DNA of 42,691 bases. Source: Clostridiales bacterium (lineage in GTDB: Bacteria > Bacillota > Clostridia > Lachnospirales > WRAX01). Below the pieces are notes generated by a model. The model saw only the letters and a list, made by a program, of their open reading frames with translations. It was not told the DNA's origin and ran no database searches. Below, piece by piece: positions 20,801-29,777 of the stretch. A program made the translations under genes and the position numbers. Location: NCBI GenBank assembly GCA_031277225.1, contig JAITMQ010000094.1, positions 1-42,691 of the forward strand, in the 5' to 3' direction. Numbering within the stretch: the stretch's first letter is position 1; the number at the start of each line of letters is the position of its first letter.

Positions 20801-21203
20801 CAATGCCATATTGGTAAAATTCGGTAATTGCTGTCGCCAAAGAATCCAAAAATCCCCGCGTTTCCTTCGCCGTCCGAAAATACTTCAATTCCTTGTCCAG
20901 CCGCGAAATTATCTTGCGCAATACCATATTTTTGCCGCAATTCTCCAAAATAACCTTGCCCATGCCGCCCGTTATGCTTAGAACAAAATAACACAATCGG
21001 TTAAACGAAAGCACCCGCGCGCGCGACAAAGCACCGCTTTCGCTTGCGGCCAAAAGTGCCTTTTCGCTTTGAAACGAAAATTGTTCGGGCACAATAAGTA
21101 TCAAATTCTCGGTAGACTGTTCGGCTTGACAGTCAACAATTTCTCTATGACAAAAAGTCGTCTTCCCCGTGCCGGGCTTGCCCAAAATAAATTGAATCCG
21201 CAT
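17850..21203 (-). CDS. addB: AddB-like ATP-dependent helicase/nuclease subunit
   Basis: IQFILGKPGTGKTTFCHREI; C-terminal CGFCDFHSICKFD Fe-S cysteines and KIIDYKSGRKQF nuclease motif. Confidence 0.88.
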   Translation of the reverse strand: MRIQFILGKPGTGKTTFCHREIVDCQAEQSTENLILIVPEQFSFQSEKALLAASESGALSRARVLSFNRLCYFVLSITGGMGKVILENCGKNMVLRKIISRLDKELKYFRTAKETRGFLDSLATAITEFYQYGIAPEDLAAQADSAKNSSLGLKLHDLQLIYAAYREFLEESFISNDEVLDILAEKIEQADFLQDAKIWIDGFKSFTPQEKKVLAALVSVANQVKIALPAPRAAADFGAMSKFDIYSEVVQTMQVLAQIGAELGAKMEEALILKDSYRHDEAADLAFLCENYLGFDIGNIYHERPENIQIFSTSSIFNEIDTAARIVTMLTRERGYKYSEIGLIAADLARYEKFVPAIFSRDGIPVFVDMRRSILGHPIAEMILSACQIISTNWSYEAVFRMLKLPVFNFRDEIDLLENYALAYNIRGKDWQEDFHLGDESELESLNLCRQKVLAIMAALSDNCTPRRKYPLRDFAHWVYNFLAMNSVNDILEDWANDAQRRGDNETQREHEQIWDAIMHTLGKMVEILPEQNENISGFAKIFEAGLGDLGLAPPALDQLVLGDLRRSRFGELKAMIILGAKDGALPARPDGDGLLSDDDRLALAGAGLALAKDSAAKIYEEEFLIYENISKPREFLAITYPAGDLEGRGANPSRLIQRIRALFPRIGEGAHGFLSLIAGRQRMFGDLSLALGRHAAYETPISPEFAAVYDYFEQDEIFAQKLADMDAGVKFTQETTKSGLSKNSVSMLYRPNIRSSVSRLQRYISCPFAYFAQYNLAAKKRKIYDVAAVDMGNIYHDILSKFGEVLKVLGPEGAADTERVATLINGAVDEVFGAPGNYQLHSSGRYTHFAHKMRAISQASAAALANHLSGGDFALAYNEIAFGGADSGADTVLPPIEIELSADAKMLLEGRIDRVDIGRLEGADYVKIIDYKSGRKQFSLEEVYYGLDMQLLIYLGAFIQKLAQARGEGDALKILPAAAFYFNLLNPLLDFDYKLNEPEVYKKKLLDAFKMSGLVLDDESVIMAMQHDADSFKKSGAIISAEAFAALMDHVKNLAKEAGRAMLAGEIPISPYKHKNQTPCGFCDFHSICKFDAQDQGAYRNLRAIGREGVMEKIFM

Positions 21204-21286
21204 AATTTCCCCCGAGCTAGTATAATTTTTCCATTGTCCTAATATCATTTAAATAAAGCCCTGTCCGGGCAATAAGGAGGCGCAAC

Positions 21287-21724
21287 ATGGCAAAGTCGAG
21301 ATTTGTCGTTTTACGAATGAAAGATATAATCCGAACAGGGATTTTTGTGCTTATTGGAATAATACTTTTAGTTGCATTAATTTGGGCAATTATGCCGCGC
21401 GGCGGCCCCGAAGCCGCCATAGGAGCGGATTTCGGCAATTTCATCCCCGGCACCTACACATCCTATATCATCCTGCACAACCGCCCCGTCGGCATTTCCG
21501 TTACGGTGGATGAGGACAGAATTTTGGACATTGTTTTGTCGGAAATGGACGAGGCCGTCGAGGTTTTTTATCCGCTAATTCGCCCGACGATGGTGAATTT
21601 GTCGGCGCAGGTCATAAGCACGCAAAGCACGGAAATTCAAGCCCCGCCGGAAACCTTGCATACCACGAGAATACTCTTAGACGCAATAAATCTTGCAATT
21701 TACCAGGCGCAAGTTGCTGATTAA
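21287..21724 (+). CDS. membrane-anchored hypothetical protein (FMN-binding-domain-like)
   Basis: N-terminal TM segment; GTYTSYIILHNRPVGISVTVDEDRILDIVLSEMDE. Confidence 0.55.
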   Translation: MAKSRFVVLRMKDIIRTGIFVLIGIILLVALIWAIMPRGGPEAAIGADFGNFIPGTYTSYIILHNRPVGISVTVDEDRILDIVLSEMDEAVEVFYPLIRPTMVNLSAQVISTQSTEIQAPPETLHTTRILLDAINLAIYQAQVAD

Positions 21725-21732
21725 GTTGCTGA

Positions 21733-22212
21733 TTAAACTTCAACTATTTGTATTGAAATTGTACCTCCCACAATTTCTGCCACGGCATAACTTTTCCCCA
21801 AATGCCCGCGAGGTTCGGTGATACTTCCGGGATTTAGGAAGGTTATGCCATTTTTTTGAAAATGCGCGGGCACATGGCTATGCCCGAAAAAACAGGCATT
21901 TGCGCCGATTTTCGCGGCATGGGCCACAATTCGGTAATAGCCGCCTTTAATCCCGTGGAGGTGGCCATGTGTTAAAAAAATTTTAATACCCGCAAGCTCA
22001 ATCAGAGCCTCTTCGGGCGCGGGCGACATAAAATCGCAATTTCCGGCAACCATGTGATATTTCAGATGCGGGTGTAATTGCTGCAATTTTAGGCAATCTC
22101 TCACATAATCGCCAAGGAAAATTATGCCGCCAAGCTCGTCCTTAAAATTTCCGACAATTTCCGACATGAGGCGAGTTTGGCCATGGCTATCGCTAAATAC
22201 CAAAATTTTCAT
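21733..22212 (-). CDS. YfcE-type metallophosphoesterase
   Basis: ILVFSDSHGQT, VAGNCDF, LTHGHLHG, GHSHVP. Confidence 0.93.
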   Translation of the reverse strand: MKILVFSDSHGQTRLMSEIVGNFKDELGGIIFLGDYVRDCLKLQQLHPHLKYHMVAGNCDFMSPAPEEALIELAGIKIFLTHGHLHGIKGGYYRIVAHAAKIGANACFFGHSHVPAHFQKNGITFLNPGSITEPRGHLGKSYAVAEIVGGTISIQIVEV

Positions 22213-22786
22213 GTAGATAATCCACCGCCTTTAGCAGCGCCTTTCCCCTGTGGCTAATTTTGTTTTTCTGCTCCATGCTCAATTGCGCCGCCGTTTTTCC
22301 AAATTCCGGCAGGTAGAAAATGGGGTCATAGCCAAAACCGCCGTCGCCGGCGGGTTTTTCGGCAATTTTGCCCTCCATTGTCGCGTGGAAAGTGCGCGTT
22401 CCCGCAGGCGTGGCCAATGCCATCACGCAGACAAAACGCGCGGAACGCCCAAGCGCGCCAATTTGCGCCAAAATCCACTCATGGCGCACCTTATAGGGCG
22501 TGTCCCGCCCCATAAAATTTGCCGAATCCACGCCCGGAAGGCCGCCCAGCGCGTCAATCACCAGCCCCGAATCGTCCGCCAAAACCAAGCAATCGTACGC
22601 CAAAAAGGACCGCACAAACTCGGCCTTTTTTATGACATTTTCCTCGAAACTCTCACCATCTTCGGCGGCTTCCAAGTCCAAATCAAATCCAATATCATCC
22701 AATGACAGAAGCTTAAAGCCGCCGGGCAAGATGGCGCGAATTTCCCTGATTTTATCGGCATTACGCGTAGCCACAACAATTTCCAT
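22193..22786 (-). CDS. rdgB: XTP/dITP diphosphatase (RdgB/HAM1)
   Basis: EIVVATRNADKIREI; LVLADDSGLVIDALGGLPGVDSA; GFGYDPIF. Confidence 0.95.
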   Translation of the reverse strand: MEIVVATRNADKIREIRAILPGGFKLLSLDDIGFDLDLEAAEDGESFEENVIKKAEFVRSFLAYDCLVLADDSGLVIDALGGLPGVDSANFMGRDTPYKVRHEWILAQIGALGRSARFVCVMALATPAGTRTFHATMEGKIAEKPAGDGGFGYDPIFYLPEFGKTAAQLSMEQKNKISHRGKALLKAVDYLHENFGI

Positions 22787-22809
22787 TATTAATTATTCCT
22801 TATTAATTA

Positions 22810-23379
22810 TTAATCTTCATCGATTGGGTCATTAGGGCAAATTAGGCCATAGGAATTGCCGCGCCGCTTATAGACCACATTCACCTCAAAGCTTTGACTG
22901 TGGCGGAAAACATAGAAAGAATGGCCCAGCATCTCCATTTCCATCACGGCCTCCTCCGGATCCATGGGCTTTAGCGGGAATTGCTTCATGCGCTCAATCA
23001 CGATTCTGTCGTCATCGGCGGCCTCTTCTTCGGGCCCTTTGTCCAAAATATCAAACATTCTAAATTCGTCTTTAAAGCTGGAATCGCGGCGCGAACGGTC
23101 TTTTACGCGCTGCTTATATTTCGTGCGCTGACGCTCAAGCACGTCCACAACGCCGTCAATCGCGCCATACATATCATCCGCCACAACTTCGGCGCGCAAA
23201 AGCCGCCTATTAAGCGGAATTGACACCTCGACCTTATTTTCCTGCTTAACCACCGAAAAAGTTACATAAACGTCAATATTTTCGGGGAATAGGCGAGCCA
23301 GCCGCCCGATTTTTTTCTCGGTATGTTCCTTTAAACGCTCGGAAACCGCGAGATTCTTGCCTGTAAATTGAAAATTCAT
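22810..23379 (-). CDS. hpf: ribosome hibernation promoting factor, long form
   Basis: MNFQFTGKNLAVSERLKEHTEKKIGRLARLFP; C-terminal PMDPEEAVMEMEMLGHSFYVFRHS. Confidence 0.93.
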   Translation of the reverse strand: MNFQFTGKNLAVSERLKEHTEKKIGRLARLFPENIDVYVTFSVVKQENKVEVSIPLNRRLLRAEVVADDMYGAIDGVVDVLERQRTKYKQRVKDRSRRDSSFKDEFRMFDILDKGPEEEAADDDRIVIERMKQFPLKPMDPEEAVMEMEMLGHSFYVFRHSQSFEVNVVYKRRGNSYGLICPNDPIDED

Positions 23380-24239
23380 AATCCCAACTCCTTCTCTTTT
23401 TCTATTATGCAAACTACCATTTTGACAAATAATTCCTTTACGGCGGGAATTTTGGCCAGCGGCGTTAAAAACCCGCGCAGAGGGGCTTCGTGATAATAAA
23501 TTGGCGTTAAATTCATGTCTTTCAGCATTTTGCGAAAACGCTTAACCTTCATTTTGTTAATATATGAAAAATAGTCATTATCATGCTCGTCTTTCGAAAT
23601 TCTAAAGGCTATGCGCGCCTCGCCGTCGGGAAGGTTCTCCGCAAGCTGTTTATAGGCGCGAATCAGCGTTTTGTCGCTAAAAAGCAAATGCACCCACGGC
23701 ATGGCCAAAACATCGCTTAAATGCGCGCCATAGGGATGGTAATATGGCGGAAAATTGATATAAACCCGCCCGCCGGGTGCTAAAACGCGCAAACATTCGG
23801 TCAGCACGGCCTGTGGCTCGTCCACATGCTCCATGGCATCATTCATAATTATGGTATCTATGGAATTATTTTCAAAAGGCATTTGCGCGCCATCGGCACA
23901 AATAAACTCGAATTTGTCGGCCGCACCAAGTTCTGCCGCCAATTCCTCCGCCTCGCGCCGATATTTCTCCAAAACCTCAATGCCATAAATTTTCTTGACC
24001 CCCAAACCCGCATAATACATGGTTTTTCCCGCCGCGCCACAACCTATGTCAACAACGGTTTTGCCGTCAAAAATCTGCTTCTCATCGGCAAATTCCAGGA
24101 AAAATTTTATAGTGTCGCCGCCCTTTTCATATTGCCAGCGGCTATAGGTCATTATGCCTTGATTATTAAGGTTAAAAGGATGCACAGGCAGGGGAAAAAG
24201 CCGATTTATCCCTTTGCACAAAGCCACTCTAAGGCTCAT
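23376..24239 (-). CDS. class I SAM-dependent methyltransferase
   Basis: TVVDIGCGAAGKTMYYAGLGVKKIYGIEV; DAMEHVDEP. Confidence 0.9.
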   Translation of the reverse strand: MSLRVALCKGINRLFPLPVHPFNLNNQGIMTYSRWQYEKGGDTIKFFLEFADEKQIFDGKTVVDIGCGAAGKTMYYAGLGVKKIYGIEVLEKYRREAEELAAELGAADKFEFICADGAQMPFENNSIDTIIMNDAMEHVDEPQAVLTECLRVLAPGGRVYINFPPYYHPYGAHLSDVLAMPWVHLLFSDKTLIRAYKQLAENLPDGEARIAFRISKDEHDNDYFSYINKMKVKRFRKMLKDMNLTPIYYHEAPLRGFLTPLAKIPAVKELFVKMVVCIIEKEKELGL

Positions 24240-24284
24240 ATTCTTCACCTCTATTGTAACGCAAAAATCCGCCGTTTGCAAGCA

Positions 24285-24770
24285 TTAATTTACGAGTTCC
24301 ACGCTGTAAACAATCCCCTGCACACGAATATAGCGCGTTTGCAGGAAAATATTTGAATTTGCGGTAATTTCATAGGTGCCCTCAATCAGGATGGCATCCG
24401 CCGTTGCGCGGCCATTTGCCTCAACCCGCACATAAATCACCACATGATTCGGATTATAGCTATAAACAATTGAACCGTCAGTCAATTCGACACTTGGATA
24501 ATGCGGCTCGACATGCGTGTCGACAAGGCGACCTATAAATTGATTCGTAAGCCCGTCATAAACCCGCAAACCCGGCACATAATAGGGCGTTGTAAAATTG
24601 CGCACGCCCTCAATTCGCACAACGAATTCAACCGGCGTATCACCCTGCCCAACCACGGTTTGGGGCGAAGTGAAGCGATAAATCGTGCCGGCGGCGACAA
24701 TTAGCACAACCAGAATTACAATTAAATCAACAATACTTATCTTACCAAATAATTTTCCGGATTTACCCAT
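24285..24770 (-). CDS. DUF4330-like membrane-anchored protein
   Basis: KISIVDLIVILVVLIVAAGTIYRF plus secreted beta-rich region. Confidence 0.65.
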   Translation of the reverse strand: MGKSGKLFGKISIVDLIVILVVLIVAAGTIYRFTSPQTVVGQGDTPVEFVVRIEGVRNFTTPYYVPGLRVYDGLTNQFIGRLVDTHVEPHYPSVELTDGSIVYSYNPNHVVIYVRVEANGRATADAILIEGTYEITANSNIFLQTRYIRVQGIVYSVELVN

Positions 24771-25270
24771 CCTCGCACCTCCTCGCCGCTATTTGCGTCC
24801 ACAATCCGCATATCAACCACAATTCCAATACCCGCAAAGCCCCTCATTCTAAGGAATTTGTCCATGCCAATCCGCACGGGCTGCCCCTGTGCCAAAATTT
24901 GGGAGTCTGTAACGCCGCCGCGCCCCCTAACCGTCAAGAAAATGTCGTAACGCTCGGGAAAAGTCGACTCGAAGATTTCGCCCGTTTCGGAATTATGCAG
25001 ATTTACAACGGCCGGCTCATAGCGCATAAACATAAGCTGCCCAAGGGCATAATTCCGCACAGAATCGCGCACTTCCGCCCCCAATGGCACCTGTTGCACA
25101 GCCTCAACCGTGCCCGCGCGCCCCTGCCGAAGTTCGACGACATAATAAATATAATAGCCTTCGCCAACGCGCGCCGTGGTGAAAAACCATATGCCGAAGG
25201 CAATTATGCCGAGCAGCAAAATCACTATGAATATGTCTATTATCGTGAACTTTTTACGCTTCTCGCTCAT
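24737..25270 (-). CDS. DUF4330-like membrane-anchored protein (possible paralogue)
   Basis: KKFTIIDIFIVILLLGIIAFGIWFF; adjacent and similar architecture. Confidence 0.6.
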   Translation of the reverse strand: MSEKRKKFTIIDIFIVILLLGIIAFGIWFFTTARVGEGYYIYYVVELRQGRAGTVEAVQQVPLGAEVRDSVRNYALGQLMFMRYEPAVVNLHNSETGEIFESTFPERYDIFLTVRGRGGVTDSQILAQGQPVRIGMDKFLRMRGFAGIGIVVDMRIVDANSGEEVRGWVNPENYLVR

Positions 25271-26816
25271 TTTTTTCAACCTCCAAACTCGTAATAATTG
25301 CCCCAACAGCCACAATTAGCCAGAAAAACGCCAAAACCCTAAAATTATACCATACATTATCCGTCAGCCCCTTTAGCAAGAAGCCCGCCATTCCCGCCGC
25401 AATCGCGGCCGCAAGGGTCTTAAGCGAGGGCCCGGCCCGCGCCGCCGTTTGAAACAGACCCTTAAAGAATCCGCCCATAATCAGCAAAAATAGTATGATG
25501 CCGGAAATTCCCCAATAAATCATGATTTGCAAATACAAATTATGGGAATGTTGCGTGAAAACGGCGGAGAATGCGTACATATTGTATATAAAATTAAAAT
25601 TCTCGACGCCCTGCCCAATCCCAATTGGCCAAAACACCCGCAACATATCAATTGCGCCCATCCAAATTGAAAGCCTATATGACGTAGAAGTGTCCGCCAA
25701 ATCGCCAATTGACAGGAATCTGTAGAGAATTTCGGGCGGAATTAAAAATGGGGCGGCGATTAGGGCGGCGATTCCGAAGAAAACCAGGCGGCGGTCGCGC
25801 ATGAGGGCGAAAATGGCGGCGGCAAAAATTAAACCAAGCCATGCGCCGCGCGAATGTGTCAAAACCATGCAAAGCCCCGCCACGCCAAAAATTCCCAGCG
25901 CGAAGAATTTATGGATATAATCTTTATAATAATAAATCATGGCGAAGGCCAGAATTGTAATTAAAATCAAATATCCGCCAAGGACATTGGGATTGTCCAG
26001 CGTGGAATAAATTCGCACGGTGGCCGTTCCGAAAATATCCTCGTCAAGCCAAGCCTGCGTCATCACAAAATTGCCCGTGGCGCGCTGCCAAATGCCGTAA
26101 AGCGCGACAAGTGCGCCCGATGTGGCGATTGTGGCGGCAAGCCCCATAAGTTTGGCCTTGGTGTTTATGGTATTTTTAACGACGAAGTAAAACAGCACAA
26201 AAAGTATATAGACCACGGCGACGGGGGCAGAACTGGCGATATTATAGGAAATTACGAGGCCATAGGCGATTAGGGCGGCGAAAACCAGCACGAAGACATC
26301 TATATAATTAAAGCTTATTTTCATTTCGGCGGTAACAAAAACTTTTATGAAGTAGATGACGGTGATTGCCGCCAACAGGCCTAAAATCAGCATTGTCGGC
26401 AGCAGGGGCATTAAAAATGCGGCGGCGAAAATGCCTATTTCTACGGAATTTACGCGCGCATCTGCGATATTTTTGTCGATATAGAAGAAGCCGAAGATTT
26501 TTCGAAAAAACAGGGAATTATTGTAAAGATAGCCGACGGCGCGCAGGATTGGGCGTGTAATTTTCGCAAAAGCCGCGCCTGCTCCCGTTAGGATTCGGCT
26601 TTCAAAGCCCTTTGCGGCGAAAATTCCGGGGCGGAAGCCTCGTTCCAGTACGCCCTCGCCTATAACCAGCCTATAGGCCAGACTTCCCCGCCAAATCCGC
26701 ACGAAAAAATCCCCGATTGCGATTATGCCGCGCCCGAAAAGGCTTGCCCTAAAAACAAGCGAAATCCAAGCTCCAAATCTTATGAATATTCCGTAAAAAA
26801 AGCTGCGCTCAACCAT
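25254..26816 (-). CDS. O-antigen ligase/polymerase family membrane protein
   Basis: multi-TM; LTHSRGAWLGLIFAAAIFAL and HSHNLYLQIMIYWG motifs. Confidence 0.88.
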   Translation of the reverse strand: MVERSFFYGIFIRFGAWISLVFRASLFGRGIIAIGDFFVRIWRGSLAYRLVIGEGVLERGFRPGIFAAKGFESRILTGAGAAFAKITRPILRAVGYLYNNSLFFRKIFGFFYIDKNIADARVNSVEIGIFAAAFLMPLLPTMLILGLLAAITVIYFIKVFVTAEMKISFNYIDVFVLVFAALIAYGLVISYNIASSAPVAVVYILFVLFYFVVKNTINTKAKLMGLAATIATSGALVALYGIWQRATGNFVMTQAWLDEDIFGTATVRIYSTLDNPNVLGGYLILITILAFAMIYYYKDYIHKFFALGIFGVAGLCMVLTHSRGAWLGLIFAAAIFALMRDRRLVFFGIAALIAAPFLIPPEILYRFLSIGDLADTSTSYRLSIWMGAIDMLRVFWPIGIGQGVENFNFIYNMYAFSAVFTQHSHNLYLQIMIYWGISGIILFLLIMGGFFKGLFQTAARAGPSLKTLAAAIAAGMAGFLLKGLTDNVWYNFRVLAFFWLIVAVGAIITSLEVEKNEREA

Positions 26817-26817
26817 A

Positions 26818-27942
26818 TCAACTCTCCATTAATTGCCGATAAACGTCTTCAACCCTGCTTGTCATAACGGAAGCCGTAAATCTTTCGTTGAAAATTTCCT
26901 TCGCCCGCTTGCTTAAATGCGCATATTCCGCGGGATTCTCCTTTAGCGAAAGTATTGCCTTGCACATGGCCACATAGTCCTTAACCTCGAATAAAATGCC
27001 GTTTACGCCGTCATTTATCACAAAGGGATTGCCGCCGACATCGGTCGCAACCGCCGGAATTCCGAGGCTTAGCCCCTCAAGCAGCGCAAGGCAGGTTGTT
27101 TCCGTGAAAGAGGCGTTAATTTGCACATGGCTTATGCTGAGCGGTTCTTCAACATTTTCGATAAAGCCCGCAAAAATCACATTTTCAAGCTCCATTTGCG
27201 CGGCCAGCAATTTTAGATGCGTTTCCTCGCTGCCCGTTCCCACAAAAAGGAATTTTATGGAAGGGTCTTCTTTTTGGAGCATTTGCGCCGCTTTAAGCAC
27301 ATATAAATGCCCCTTAACCTTCTCCAAGCGCGCAATCATGGTGCAAACAAAGTCATTTTCGCCAATGCCGAATTTAAAGCGATAGGCCATTTTTTCATGC
27401 TCGGCACATTCGCGCAGGCCGTCAATGGCATTGTAAATCATCACGGTTTTGCGCTGGCTTGTGCCCGTTTCCATAAGGGAAATTTTGGCGGCGGGGCTTG
27501 TGGCAATAATTCTGTCCGACAGGTAATTGTTCAGCGCGCCCGCCAAATGTTTATATGGAAATTTTTTCTTATAGGGATGCTGTGGCCCGTCGCCCTGCCG
27601 CGAATAGACCGAATGACGTGTATGCACAACCCGCGTTTTTGACATTTTCGCGGCAATTCGCGCCGAAAGCGAGGCATGGCTGTGAATAATATCGGGGTTT
27701 TCGGTCTTATAAAGCTCGCGAAGTTTGCCAATTGCGCCCAAAGCAAGGGATTTGTCGGCAATTCCTTCGAATTCTATGGTGCGTACGCCCAAATTTTGGA
27801 TTTCGGGCAAAAGCAACGAACCCTTGGGCAAAACCACGGAAATATCGAATTGTTCGCGATTATGATTGGCCAGAAAAATCAGCAATAATTTGCCCGCCCC
27901 GCCAATATTTGTATCAGAAATTATATGCAAAATCTTATACAC
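26818..27942 (-). CDS. glycosyltransferase family 4
   Basis: KILHIISDTNIGGAGKLLL; ALLEGLSLGIPAVATDVGG; GTG start with GGAGG upstream. Confidence 0.92.
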   Translation of the reverse strand: MYKILHIISDTNIGGAGKLLLIFLANHNREQFDISVVLPKGSLLLPEIQNLGVRTIEFEGIADKSLALGAIGKLRELYKTENPDIIHSHASLSARIAAKMSKTRVVHTRHSVYSRQGDGPQHPYKKKFPYKHLAGALNNYLSDRIIATSPAAKISLMETGTSQRKTVMIYNAIDGLRECAEHEKMAYRFKFGIGENDFVCTMIARLEKVKGHLYVLKAAQMLQKEDPSIKFLFVGTGSEETHLKLLAAQMELENVIFAGFIENVEEPLSISHVQINASFTETTCLALLEGLSLGIPAVATDVGGNPFVINDGVNGILFEVKDYVAMCKAILSLKENPAEYAHLSKRAKEIFNERFTASVMTSRVEDVYRQLMES

Positions 27943-28031
27943 AAAGTTTACCTCCAAATTTCGCAAAACTTGTCCCCCCTATTGTAACAAAATATGGTAT
28001 AATATACAAGAGAAACTTTTTGGAGGTCAGA

Positions 28032-29162
28032 ATGTATACGATTTTAAATAGCGAGGGAGCAGCCAAACGCGCACGCTTGCAGACAATCCACGGGACTATA
28101 GAAACCCCCGTCTTCATGAATGTAGCAACCTGCGCCGCCATCAAAGGCGCGGTTTCCGCCCTAGATTTGCGCGAAATTAAATGTCAAGTGGTTCTTGGAA
28201 ATACTTACCATTTACACCTGCGCCCCGGCGACGAGGTTGTGGCGGCCATGGGCGGCCTTGGCAAATTTATGAATTGGGGCGGGCCAACCCTTACGGATTC
28301 GGGCGGTTTTCAGGTTTTTTCGCTGGCGCGCCTGCGCAAAATCAAAGAAGAAGGCGTGGCCTTTAATTCGCATATCGACGGGCAGAAAATTTTTATGGGG
28401 CCCGAAGAATCCATGGCCATTCAAAGCAATTTGGGCGCAACAATTGCCATGGCCTTTGACGAATGTCCGCCTTCCGGGGTTGAGCGGGGTTATATGGAAG
28501 AATCTGTCAGCCGAACCACGCGCTGGCTGCTGCGTTGCATTGACGCGCTAAAGCGGCTTAATTCGCGCGAAGACACCATAAATCCGCAGCAAATGCTGTT
28601 CGGGATAAATCAGGGCGGCATATATCACGACATTCGCATTGAGCACGCAAAACGCCTTGCAGAGCTGGATTTGCCGGGCTATGCGCTGGGCGGGCTTGCC
28701 GTGGGCGAATCTCATCCCGAAATGTATGCTGTTTTGGAAGCCACCGTGCCGCATCTTCCGCGCAATCGCCCGACTTACCTTATGGGCGTGGGTACGCCCG
28801 AAAATCTTCTGGAGGCTGTTGCGCGCGGAGTTGACTTTTTTGATTGCGTAATGCCCTCGCGAAATGGCCGCCATGGTGGGGTTTTCACGAATTTTGGCAA
28901 GCTTAACCTCAATAATTTAAAGTATCAAAAAGACGACAGCCCCATTGACCCGTCCTGCCCCTGCCCAACTTGCAAAAACCACAGCCGCGCCTATTTGCGC
29001 CATTTGCTGAGGGCGAAGGAAACGCTGGCCTCGCGACTTTGTATACTGCACAATCTATACTTCTACAACAATCTAATGGCGGAAATCCGCAATTCCATCG
29101 AAACCAACAGCTTCGCCACTTTTAAAGCAAAAAAGCTCGCAGACTTAGTTTCGGAAAAATGA
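28032..29162 (+). CDS. tgt: queuine tRNA-ribosyltransferase
   Basis: LTDSGGFQVFSLA; GVDFFDCVMPSRNGRHG; CPCPTCKNHSRAYLRHL Zn motif; ATG 28032 preceded by TGGAGG. Confidence 0.97.
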   Translation: MYTILNSEGAAKRARLQTIHGTIETPVFMNVATCAAIKGAVSALDLREIKCQVVLGNTYHLHLRPGDEVVAAMGGLGKFMNWGGPTLTDSGGFQVFSLARLRKIKEEGVAFNSHIDGQKIFMGPEESMAIQSNLGATIAMAFDECPPSGVERGYMEESVSRTTRWLLRCIDALKRLNSREDTINPQQMLFGINQGGIYHDIRIEHAKRLAELDLPGYALGGLAVGESHPEMYAVLEATVPHLPRNRPTYLMGVGTPENLLEAVARGVDFFDCVMPSRNGRHGGVFTNFGKLNLNNLKYQKDDSPIDPSCPCPTCKNHSRAYLRHLLRAKETLASRLCILHNLYFYNNLMAEIRNSIETNSFATFKAKKLADLVSEK

Positions 29163-29660
29163 GTGATATAGCTCCATGGCCTCTTGGTAGTTTTGGGCGG
29201 GAGTGGCGAAAAATAGGCCGTCATTGTAAGACCATATGCGGTCGGGATGGATACGCATGGCGAAGCTGTCGAAGGAGTTGTCTATGCCGATTGCGCCGCG
29301 ATAATCGTGGGTGGGCACTGCGGGCGCAAGGGCGCGTATGACAACAATGGGTTGCACAAGATGTTCTGCCCCAAGAGGGACGCCAATATCGGCGTTCTCG
29401 GGAAGCAAGTACACGCCCTCAATTTCAATGCGGCCGCGAAAGCCGCCGCCTGTAAAGCCATGGTCGGCAAATCGTCTGTTTAAAGTGCCGTGAATCCGCA
29501 CCTGCCGCGCTTCGTATTCCTCACTCCCAAATCTTGCCAGCACGCCATGGGCGGAAATGTCAATTTCCTGCCGAAAAGTGATGTGCGCAAGCACAAGCAA
29601 AACCACGCCCAGCAGTAGCAGCAATCCCACCACCCGCCGCCCGGTAATCCTTTTTTTCAT
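29145..29660 (-). CDS. hypothetical single-TM protein
   Basis: RVVGLLLLLGVVLLVLAHI signal anchor; 171 aa. Confidence 0.65.
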   Translation of the reverse strand: MKKRITGRRVVGLLLLLGVVLLVLAHITFRQEIDISAHGVLARFGSEEYEARQVRIHGTLNRRFADHGFTGGGFRGRIEIEGVYLLPENADIGVPLGAEHLVQPIVVIRALAPAVPTHDYRGAIGIDNSFDSFAMRIHPDRIWSYNDGLFFATPAQNYQEAMELYHSFFRN

Positions 29661-29733
29661 AGCAAACCTCCATATGTAAGCTCATCGTATCATTATAACA
29701 CAAAATCTCCCTCATAGAAATAACAAATTTGCC

Positions 29734-29762
29734 TTGTACCTGCGCTTGATTTGTGGTATAAT
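29734..29762 (+). promoter_or_regulatory. promoter TTGTAC-N17-TATAAT for Rpn gene
   Basis: hexamers and 17-bp spacing read directly. Confidence 0.6.
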
Positions 29763-29777
29763 TTGAAATAAGGGGGG

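Noticed and set aside
27732-29162. 476-aa version of Tgt
   Set aside because: The extra ~100 N-terminal residues overlap the divergent GT4 gene; the canonical Tgt start with TGGAGG SD is at 28032
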